From Hondaea fermentalgiana (taxonomy: Eukaryota; Sar; Bigyra; Thraustochytrida; Thraustochytriidae): a stretch of DNA of 50,796 bases. Positions 40,411 through 48,008 of this stretch are shown here, piece after piece. A program made the translations under genes and the position numbers. The first letter of the stretch is position 1, and each line of letters begins with the position of its first letter. Below the pieces are notes generated by a model. The model was not told the origin of the DNA. It searched no databases and saw nothing but the letters and a program-made list of their open reading frames with translations. The stretch lies in contig NPFB01000054.1 of NCBI GenBank assembly GCA_014084085.1, positions 57,518 through 108,313 on the forward strand, in the 5' to 3' direction.

Positions 40411-40713
40411 TATTGGCACCAGGATGATTGTCAACGAGAGCGACAACAACACCACCAGCAGCAGGAACGACGTGAAACAGGAACGAGTCCCTCTTGGGAA
40501 TTATGTAGGCCTATACGTATTGCCTTCTTCACACAAAAAATCCGTTCTGGTGTCTGAAGGATGATTAGCACCAGGATGATCGTCCGCAAGAGTGACAACA
40601 AGACCACCAGCAGCAGGAACGACAAGAAATAAGAGGAACGAGTCCTTCTTGGGAATCACTTCGTATTGCCTCCTCCGCCAAGTAAACCGTTATGGTGCAA
40701 AGTATATCTGAAG
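40411..40713. repeat. Imperfect tandem duplication, two ~150-bp copies
   Basis: Copy A (40411-40560) and copy B (40563-40713) align over their full length with scattered changes. Both contain GCACCAGGATGAT, ACCACCAGCAGCAGGAACGAC, GGAACGAGTCC and CTTGGGAAT, and both end in a TCTGAAG string. No frame is conserved through both copies. Confidence 0.82.
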
Positions 40714-40923
40714 TATGGCGCCGGTAATGTATGTCCAGCAGATGGTACGCAGACCATCATCTTTTTTGCAATGCACTAGTACGGCGAGGATTTGCAAGGT
40801 CGCGCAGTCGCCACGGGAAGCTTCTGGCAGGAAAGTGTGTGCATTTCATTATTTTCACGCGGTATGCGAGAATTCTCGTTTTGCACATGGCTGCCACCGT
40901 CTATCTTTTCCTAGTAAGACACC

Positions 40924-40924
40924 A

Positions 40925-40960
<36 letters not shown>

Positions 40961-40961
40961 A
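40924..40961. repeat. (CCAG)n tetranucleotide microsatellite
   Basis: About nine copies of CCAG in the spacer upstream of the carrier gene. Confidence 0.92.
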
Positions 40962-42201
40962 GTCTCGCATTTCCCAAACCACTTCTGAAAAATTCTTCTT
41001 CTTTCTCCAAGCTGTGCGACCAACTGCAACAATTGTTGCGTCCCCCACTTCCATGACTGGCATCGCGCGCGCTCCCCGTGCCGACTACCAAGCAAGGTTT
41101 CCAAGCCCGCTCCAGTATACGCTACTATGTATACACTGACACGACCGGCGTCAAGGCGACCGCCGCCCGCATTCTCAGCGCCCGCTGTTCCCAGCCCGGG
41201 TGTGCGCGGCGACTCCAAGGCAAGCCCAGCAAGGGAAAGTACCGCGCGCGAGACCTCGCCTTGCGACGCCTTTCGTTCTTGCGCGCGAAGATCGCACCGC
41301 TGGATGCGCAGCATCGCGCGCTCCGCCTCGGTCCGTCTTCGCGCCGCCCTGGCGCGCCTCGCGCCATCCTGCGCAAGCTTGCGCACGCCCGCGCCCGCGC
41401 CTGGCTTCGTTCGCTAAGCCTGGTCTCCGCGCCGCCGCGGCCAGGCTTAGCGCCGGCCAGGCCAGGCCAGGCCCGCGCCCTGCGCAGCAACCGACTCGGG
41501 CTGGCAGCGCGCAGCGTCCATTTCATCCCGGCGATTTCGACCGCGGCGTGCACGCATTTCGCGACCGCGCTGGCAGTGCGCGGCAGGCCTGCTCTTGCGC
41601 TGTTGTGGGTGGTGCACGTCTGTCTACGAATAGTGGAACAACAGCGCATTACAGGCGGAAAAACAGAGCTAGCTAGTGCTAGCTAGGCCGATAGATACGA
41701 TAGCAAAGTAGTACGAGGCGCAGAGCGGCGGCGAGACCGGGACGGCAGTCCCGAAATACATTTCCGGACGCGCACACGGAGACTCGAGCGTACGTGCGCG
41801 CGTGCGCGGAGGCGCGGCGAGCGGGCGCGAGGGCGAGGGCGAGGGCGCGAGCGAGCGAGCGAGGGCGGAGGCGACGACAGCGAGCGAGCGGGCGAGGAGA
41901 GCGGGTTGTGCGCCGTAACGCGATGCTGTAACGCAATGCTGTAACGCGCTGCGATGTAATGCGCCTGCTCGGGAAAGAGGACGAGGCGCACGCGGGCGAA
42001 GGCGAGGGCGAGCGAGGCTGCGCGGCGGCATGCCGTCTCTTGTGGCTTGGCTTAGCTTGGCCTGGCTTGGCTTGGCTTCTCAGCTTGGATGGGCCTGCTT
42101 GGCGGAGTTGGATTCGGCCTGGCTTGCCACGTGTAGGGCCCGACGTCGCGAGGAGTGGATTCGAAATGGTGGCGGACAAAAATGGGTTGCGAGAGCATAT
42201 G

Positions 42202-42224
42202 GACTGACTGACTGACTGACTGAC
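42202..42224. repeat. (GACT)n tetranucleotide microsatellite
   Basis: Five to six copies of GACT lie about 80 bases upstream of the SCP2 start codon, probably in its 5' untranslated region. Confidence 0.9.
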
Positions 42225-42305
42225 CGGGCCTTGGACCTAAACTTGGACCTGGACTTGCTCTTACGCGGCGCAGACTCACAAGCAGCAACAACACCCACAA
42301 GAAAA

Positions 42306-42746
42306 ATGGCGGACAAGGTTTTCCAGCAGATGGAGTCGGCGGTGACCGACCCCAAGAACGAGGCGGCCCGCAAGAAGATCAACGGTGTCTTCCAGTTCAA
42401 CCTGAGCGGCCCCGACTCCAACTGGGTCCTCGACCTCAAGAACGGCAAGGTTGAGAAGGGCAAGGCCGGCAAGGCTGACGTCACCCTCACCATGAAGGAG
42501 TCTGACTTCCTTAACCTCATGACCGGCAAGGCCAACGGCCAGCAGCTCTTCATGTCTGGTAAGTGCCCTCTGGGCTCTCTTGTATCTTTTCCTTTTTTTT
42601 TTCGACCAACCTTGTTCGCAGAGACTGACTGACGCTGCTTCATCCTTCCCTCGTTTATTGTTTTTTTTTTTGCAGGCAAGATCAAGTTCAAGGGCAACAT
42701 GGGCATGGTCATGAAGCTCCAGGACCTTACCAAGATGATGAACTAG
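42306..42746 (+). CDS. Single-domain SCP2 sterol-carrier-like protein, 2 exons
   Basis: Exons 42306-42558 and 42676-42746 join across a 117-bp GT-AG intron with a long T-rich tract before the acceptor, giving 107 residues. The protein is a complete SCP2 domain: VFQQMESAVTDPKNEAARKK, then NGVFQFNLSGPDSNWVLDLKNGKV, DVTLTMKESDFLNLMTGKANGQQLFMSGKIKFKGNMG in the sterol-binding core, and a final LTKMMN. SCP2 domains bind fatty acyl chains, sterols and other lipids in a hydrophobic tunnel. The usual peroxisome signal (C-terminal SKL-like) is absent and no other domain is fused, so a cytosolic lipid carrier is the simplest reading. The ATG at 42306 is preceded by an A-rich context (aagaaaaATGg), and codon use is strongly C-biased, suggesting high expression. 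Confidence 0.93.
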
Positions 42747-43512
42747 ATCTACAGCTCGAATACCCGCGCTGCGGGCTACGTGCACCCCACCCATTTAAAA
42801 ATTTCATTTATATCGTCGTTTTATCGTCTTGTGATGATGCTACCTGCTGCTGCTGCTGGCATTGGTGATTGCAATAATCTCTTGCTTCCTTTCCCTTGTC
42901 TCTCCTCCCCATGAGTTTGTGTTTCTTACGGTCGACTGCGTATGTCGGTTGGTCGCACCACCACTGCCAGCTGCAACTGCAGCACGTTGGTACTACCCGT
43001 CGAATCGACAAAAATATCTTCCGCGCGAACGACGAACTCTGCGCGTGCCTCGCGCAGGAAGCCCTCGTCACCGCCCCGGCGCCGCGTCTCTCGGAGTTCG
43101 AGATGCCCGCCCCGAGCCGCCGAGCGTGACGTCGTCGCCGCCCTCCCGCGCGCGGTCCGGGGCGGCCTGGTCGGGGTCGTGCAGGGCGCGTCCCAGTCTT
43201 TTCCTGTGCGAAGAGCGTCGATTCGCCACGATAAGCAGCGCAGAGAGGCACACGGTATTGGATAGAAAGCGAAGCAAAGACAAGACAAGCAAGACAAGAC
43301 AAGACGCCACTGCACGCGCGACAATTCCGCAATCACCAAACTAGAGCAGGCAGCGCGACCCGAGCCGCCCGGCCGCCCGCTCCGCGCGCGAGAGAGCCGC
43401 GAGGCCGCCGCGAGGCCGCCGCGCACGCGCAGCGAGCGCCGCCCTCCCGCGCGCGAGAGAGCCGCGGCTCGGAGCTGGGCTCGCGCGGGCGGGGCCGAGA
43501 GCGGCGATCAAG
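42747..43512. other. Spacer between SCP2 and MFS genes
   Basis: About 770 bases containing the SCP2 3' end, a short CTG run near 42846-42858, and CpG-rich sequence right before the transporter start. Open frames here overlap one another on both strands and are low complexity, so none is called. Confidence 0.5.
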
Positions 43513-45171
43513 ATGGCGCAGCACGGGCCCGACGGGCAGAATGGCCGAGCCGACGAGGCGCACGAGGAGGCCGCCGAGGGCCAGCGCGGGCAGGCGCAAG
43601 GGCAGCAGGAGCACGACGAGAGCGCTGGGGCCTACGCCATGGCAGCCAGCGCGACCGGACGTGCGCATGCGCCCGAGGAGCCCGAGGAGCCCGAGGAGCC
43701 GGATGACCCGGGCCTTCGGGACGACACACGACTGTGCGTGTCTGGGGGCCCCTCGACGCTGCACATGATGCCCGTGATCTTCATTTACACGCTGCAGAGC
43801 ATGCTCCTCTTTAGCATGATGCCCTCAGTCGCAGCCAACTGGTTTGCCCACTGCGATCCGGAAGAAAAAGACCTCGACCAATGCAAGCCCAACTTTCCCA
43901 CGGCCCAGGCCATCACAGGCGCCGTCGACTCGGTGAGCAATCTCTGCGCCTTCTTCTCCGCGGCGCTTCTCGGAAGGCTTTCCGACGTGTACGGCCGTCG
44001 TCCCTTGCTCGTCATTGCACTGCTCATTTCGTGCCTGCCCACGGTTGCACTCGTCGTCACCAATGGCAAGTCTCCGTACGCGTATTACTCGTCCGTGATT
44101 CTTGCGGGAATTTTGGGCAACAGCAACATGGGCACTCTTCTTATGTCTCTCTTTAATGCTTACATTGCCGACATCTACACTGTGCGGGTGCGCACGAGCC
44201 AGCTTGGCTTGCTGGGCGGGCTTGCGGCCCTTGGGCTCGTGCTGGGTCCTGTGCTCGCTGGCGTTACGTCCAAGCTCTCGGTCGCCCAAGTCGCCCTCCT
44301 CACCCTGGGAGTCAACGCCGCACTTATGGTCTACATCATGACCGTTGTCAAGGAGTCCTTGCCCGTGGTGCGTCGCAACAAGTTTACCATGGGCCGCACG
44401 CTCAATCCGCTCGCGCCGCTCAAGTTGCTCACGCAGTCATCCATTATGCGCTGGGTTGCCCTTCTTTACTTTCTTGCCATGCTTCCCGAGGCCGGGGTTC
44501 GCGAAATTATGCTCTCCTACTGCGACGAGGTTCTCGATCTCGATCAGGCTGGAGCACGCGAATTTGGCGCCTTCATCTTTGCCACGCTTGGCGCCATGGG
44601 ATTTTGCGTCAATGTCTTTGTTCTCCCAGCACTTGAGCGCGCCAAGGTCCACAGCAGCACGATTCTTTCCATCAGCCAAGTCTGCAATTCGCTTCACATG
44701 GTGATCTATGCCTCTTTGCACTTTTTTCCATACCGGGGAGTCGTCTTTGCCAACACGCTCCCTACTGCGTTTGCAATGCTCATCAACGTCTCTTCAAATA
44801 TGCTCATTTCTTCGGCCATGGGTGCGAGCGAGCAAGGCTTTGCGCTTGGAACCCTTGCTGCCGTCGGTGGTCTTGCAAGCGTCGTTGGACCCTTTACCTT
44901 TTCTCAAGCCTTTGCCTACTTTTCGCGCACCCTCAATGCGCCTCAGGTCCCATTCGTTGCTGGTTCCGTCATTGCTGCCGTTGCCGCGATTCTTTCTATT
45001 TTTGGTCCTCTTCGCGAGCTCGAATCTACCTCGAAGCGAATTCTCGCGCCTTCTCATTCGCGTCTCTACGAGGAGCATCCGGATCTTCGCGACGACGTGG
45101 TCTCGTCCGACATTGAGGAACCTCTTCTTCTTCCCGGTGCGCGTGTCGTCGCGTCAGCGGAAGAACGCTAA
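43513..45171 (+). CDS. Major facilitator superfamily transporter (TetA/MFSD14-like)
   Basis: This 552-residue membrane protein has about twelve predicted helices after a charged, low-complexity N-terminal tail of some 75 residues (Gly/Gln/Glu-rich). The MFS motif A, LGRLSDVYGRRPLLV, lies near residues 152-166 between helices 2 and 3, and a GLVLGPVLAG element resembling the antiporter motif C lies near 240. These features place it with TetA-like drug/H+ antiporters and the eukaryotic MFSD14 (HIAT1) group, but substrate and membrane are not determined. A central loop with basic residues (VVRRNKFTMGRTL) separates the two six-helix halves. The C-terminal tail ends with an acidic ESTS/DIEEPLLLPG segment; the EEPLLLP element resembles an acidic dileucine sorting signal and hints at endosomal or vacuolar targeting. 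The start is ATG 43513; there is no intron. Confidence 0.88.
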   Translation: MAQHGPDGQNGRADEAHEEAAEGQRGQAQGQQEHDESAGAYAMAASATGRAHAPEEPEEPEEPDDPGLRDDTRLCVSGGPSTLHMMPVIFIYTLQSMLLFSMMPSVAANWFAHCDPEEKDLDQCKPNFPTAQAITGAVDSVSNLCAFFSAALLGRLSDVYGRRPLLVIALLISCLPTVALVVTNGKSPYAYYSSVILAGILGNSNMGTLLMSLFNAYIADIYTVRVRTSQLGLLGGLAALGLVLGPVLAGVTSKLSVAQVALLTLGVNAALMVYIMTVVKESLPVVRRNKFTMGRTLNPLAPLKLLTQSSIMRWVALLYFLAMLPEAGVREIMLSYCDEVLDLDQAGAREFGAFIFATLGAMGFCVNVFVLPALERAKVHSSTILSISQVCNSLHMVIYASLHFFPYRGVVFANTLPTAFAMLINVSSNMLISSAMGASEQGFALGTLAAVGGLASVVGPFTFSQAFAYFSRTLNAPQVPFVAGSVIAAVAAILSIFGPLRELESTSKRILAPSHSRLYEEHPDLRDDVVSSDIEEPLLLPGARVVASAEER

Positions 45172-45583
45172 CGTACGCGCACGATGTCGTGCGAGAAGAG
45201 GCGGGCAATATCATAATCCTTGTACCATCTATTTCCCTAATTCCTAAAAGAAAATATTTGTCATGTCCGTCACTGCCATTTCGAAGGTCCACGATTTGTC
45301 AAGTCTTCCCAAAGAAAAATGCGTCGTGAGATTGCAAGCGGTGCCACGCAAGCAGCTGAAAAGCACTTCTCTCGGGGAGTGTTCATTTACGAATCGTGAC
45401 GTGGTATGAGCCCGTGCCTACGCATCAACCACGTGATTTGAGTTGATAAGAACAAGATGATTTTAAAATTGAGGGCGCTTTATAGCTGTATACAAAGGTC
45501 TGTAGGCAAGCAACGGGCAGTTCTGACGCGGGCAGCATGTCATTGTCTTCCTTTGTATTCCGAGTCAGATCTGAGAAATAGGC
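45172..45583. other. Convergent spacer between MFS and UPF0598 genes
   Basis: About 410 bases that should contain two 3' untranslated regions. The composition is AT-richer than the genes. Nothing else stands out. Confidence 0.5.
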
Positions 45584-46312
45584 CTAATGAACTAGTTTGA
45601 TCAAATGTTGATCACCATTCCAGTCGAGGTAGATGTCATCACCGTCTAGAACAAAGTTCTGGGACAGCTGCACGGCAAGGTGCGAGCGCACAAGCGCCCG
45701 ATGGCCCTTCATACGCTTGTGGTTTCGCACAGGGTAGTAAAGACGGTCAGTGTCCGCGGCCCACTCGAGCAAGCTCGGGTCAAAAGGCTCCTTCATGTCT
45801 GCGGCGTAGTAAAGGTACTCTTTGCCGTCCTTTTCATCCTTTTCAAGCTTGTCAAAAACAATGGGAGTGTCAGCCGGACGGATGTAATTCATCTCCTTGC
45901 CACAGGGCGACACAAAGGGATATTCCTCGAACTCCCCGAGCTCGTTGGGACGCAAACGCGTGAAGAAAAAGTTGAGAAACTTGGGAGACTTGAGTGAAGT
46001 TGCAATGTTCTTGGGCAGCATGTCTTCAAGATACAGTCGACCTAGCAGGTCAACGTGATAAAAGTACTTGCGCTCTTCCGCGAGCCGGTCGTAAAACTCG
46101 GGCTCCTTGATTTGCGCCTTTTGCAGCTCCTCCGCGTACCGAGGCTCTGCGTCGGCATTGCGAGCCTGCTCGGCATCTCCCGACAGTGCTCTCAACCCCA
46201 TGAGACTTGTCATAGCAGGCACTCTTGCGTGGCGGCAAGTTTCCTCTGCAAGCGGCCCCGTTGCCGAGCGTAGCCCGCGCAGCGCACGCCTACTGCGAAG
46301 TAGCATCATCAT
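45584..46312 (-). CDS. UPF0598 (DUF4505, C8orf82-like) protein, probably mitochondrial
   Basis: This 242-residue protein matches the UPF0598 family (human C8orf82): KYFYHVDLLGRLYLEDM, then FLNFFFTRLRPNELGEF, EYPFVSPCGKEMNYIRPAD and a late GHRALVRSHLAVQLSQ segment follow in the family's order and spacing. The first 50 residues are rich in Arg, Ser and Ala and nearly free of acidic residues at the start (MMMLLRSRRALRGLRS), as in mitochondrial presequences, so import into mitochondria is likely. The molecular function of the family is unknown. Three consecutive ATG codons occur at 46312-46304; the first is taken. The frame is intronless and the gene diverges from the VAMP7-like gene. Confidence 0.9.
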   Translation of the reverse strand: MMMLLRSRRALRGLRSATGPLAEETCRHARVPAMTSLMGLRALSGDAEQARNADAEPRYAEELQKAQIKEPEFYDRLAEERKYFYHVDLLGRLYLEDMLPKNIATSLKSPKFLNFFFTRLRPNELGEFEEYPFVSPCGKEMNYIRPADTPIVFDKLEKDEKDGKEYLYYAADMKEPFDPSLLEWAADTDRLYYPVRNHKRMKGHRALVRSHLAVQLSQNFVLDGDDIYLDWNGDQHLIKLVH

Positions 46313-46993
46313 TTCACCTTTTTTCTTCGAGAGACGATGAAGTTTTGGTGTTCGAGTCTTTGAAAAGTCTTTTCACGCTTTTTGTTTTACAATGCTTGCT
46401 TTTTCTATTGTGATTTCCTCTGCCGCCAGCAGTGTGTCGAAACCCGCTGTGTTTCCTCACGCGCATGCAAGATGAGCCAGGGATCAGATGAGGACGCAGG
46501 TCTACCCGCAAGGCGTATGCGTAGCCATCTTGATTCTAGATCTCTTATTCAAGAACGAAGAACAAACCAAAAAAAAAAGAAAATACAATAGCGCTTGGAA
46601 AGATATCTCCGACGAAGTCCAGGCGTTTGCGTCGATCAAAAGGATCCTTCGCGTTTATCTCGCAACCAGCGAAGCAAAAGTCTCAGTGTCGCAAGCGCAC
46701 GCACAGTCAAGGATTTCAACCTCAATGAGATGACAAAAGTGGGCTGAGATGCCAATTTGGGTTGCGGATAAGGATTTGCTCTGTAAAAAGCTTGTGATAG
46801 GATAAACAATCTTCATGGCAACAGCAAACTGAAAACCAACCGCGCAACCGGAAAGAAAAGATCGATCGACCCGAGCGCAAGCATCAACGTCCGGGATTGA
46901 AGAGTACGCGGGAACGGGGCCAGAGAGAGAGGGTGCTCAAGATCCTGAGCCCAGCGGGGCTGGGCCAGGCAGCCGGCCACCTGCCAGGAGAAA
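46313..46993. other. Divergent spacer between UPF0598 and VAMP7-like genes
   Basis: About 680 bases expected to carry both promoters. It is AT-richer on the left and includes an A-rich run near 46570. No gene or repeat of note is seen. Confidence 0.5.
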
Positions 46994-47779
46994 ATGACGT
47001 CAACCGCAACGAATGGCAAACCGAGTCTGCCGACTGCAGCAACCAACGGTGGCGCAAGCAGGCTCGTGTACGCAGTCGTTGCCAGGGGCATCACGCCGCT
47101 GGTGGAGCACACATCAACGTCAGGAAACTTCCCTTCGGTGGCAAGAGTTCTTCTTGCCAAAATTCAGGCCAGCGAGCAGACGCGAATGTCATATATTTAC
47201 GACGACTACGCGTTCCACTTTGTTCGCGAGGCCAACATTGCTTTCTTGTGCCTTACGGACGAACAGTTCTCTCGCAAGCTTGCCTTTGCTTTTTTGGAAG
47301 ACGTCAAGGAACGCTTCAAGGCCACGTACCCACGGGATGCTGTGCTCGAGGCAGGCGCACTGGCATTTAACGAGGGCTTTTCGCGGGTGCTGCGAAAGCA
47401 AATGGACTTTTACGCAGACCCGCGACGTTCCGAGGCTTCGTACATTAATCACGGATGGATGTCGCCAGGCTCGCAACAAGCAACGCAGGGACCGGCCGTG
47501 GCCAATGTAGAAAAACTACTGCGGCGCGGCGAAAAGATCGAGTTGCTCGTGGAAAAGCAGCCTTACAACGGCAATGGTAAGCATAGCCACGAGCCTCGGC
47601 GTGGGCTAAGCTCTATGCGTTTTGACGCGCGAGGGTCACGGCGGGCACGCCCGGGAGGTTTTCTGTCCCACGTGCGCTCGGTTCGAGGCATGCTTGTTCT
47701 CTTTATCATCATTGTCGTTCTCGTCGTTTCCATAGTGTCCTCCATGTGTGGAGGACTCGATCTCCCAGCCTGCCAGTAA
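46994..47779 (+). CDS. VAMP7-like longin R-SNARE with diverged SNARE motif
   Basis: The 261-residue product has the three VAMP7 parts. An N-terminal longin domain runs from about residue 22 (RLVYAVVARGITPLVEH, then MSYIYDDYAFHFVREANIAFLCLTD). The R-SNARE motif includes VEKLLRRGEKIELLVEK, with the zero-layer arginine probably R178. A C-terminal anchor spans about 233-254 (MLVLFIIIVVLVVSIVSSM), ending CGGLDLPACQ. Such proteins drive fusion of endosomal, lysosomal or vacuolar vesicles with target membranes. The part just after VEK differs from the family: about eleven extra residues (QPYNGNGKHSHEPRRGL) precede an SSMRF...SRRAR stretch that lines up with the SSVTFKTTSRNLAR region of VAMP7. A GTAAGC sits inside this insert, but excising to the next CTAAG removes 34 nt and breaks the frame. 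The start is ATG 46994. Confidence 0.88.
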   Translation: MTSTATNGKPSLPTAATNGGASRLVYAVVARGITPLVEHTSTSGNFPSVARVLLAKIQASEQTRMSYIYDDYAFHFVREANIAFLCLTDEQFSRKLAFAFLEDVKERFKATYPRDAVLEAGALAFNEGFSRVLRKQMDFYADPRRSEASYINHGWMSPGSQQATQGPAVANVEKLLRRGEKIELLVEKQPYNGNGKHSHEPRRGLSSMRFDARGSRRARPGGFLSHVRSVRGMLVLFIIIVVLVVSIVSSMCGGLDLPACQ

Positions 47780-47912
47780 AAGTATTACACCCTCAAGTTG
47801 TAAATTGTTTGAAAGTAAAAAGAAGTAAAAATTGGGTCACTCGTTCATTTTTTGTCTCTTCGTTTCGAGTCCTGAGTGCATGGGCAAAAACGAAGCGGAT
47901 CAAACAAAGCAC
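47780..47912. other. Short convergent spacer between VAMP7-like and RBBP6-like genes
   Basis: Only 133 bases separate the two stop codons, so the 3' untranslated regions are very short or overlap. Confidence 0.6.
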
Positions 47913-47973
47913 CTAGTTACGGCCGCGTCCACCACGACGCTTTCGGTTCTTTTGCCCGCCTTGCTGTTTGTCG

Positions 47974-48008
<35 letters not shown>

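Larger units (their letters stand above)
40013..42305. other. 2.3-kb divergent spacer upstream of carrier and SCP2 genes
   Basis: This is the longest gene-free stretch. It holds an imperfect 150-bp tandem duplication (40411-40713), a (CCAG)n run (40924-40961), CpG-rich sequence from about 41080 to 42030, a short 13-bp tandem repeat near 41917-41950, CTTGG-rich sequence near 42043-42080 and a (GACT)n run (42202-42224). Frames of up to 200 codons begin at non-ATG codons and are arginine/alanine-rich, so I do not call them genes. Confidence 0.5.

Noticed and set aside
41078..41686. 200-codon frames on both strands in the carrier/SCP2 spacer
   Set aside because: The plus-strand frame starts at GTG with no early ATG and is Arg/Ala-rich; the minus-strand frame covers the same bases. 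Typical of CpG-rich non-coding DNA.
47577..47611. Possible mini-intron (GTAAGC...CTAAG) in the VAMP7-like gene
   Set aside because: It would be 34 nt, shorter than any other intron here, and its removal shifts the frame away from the membrane anchor.
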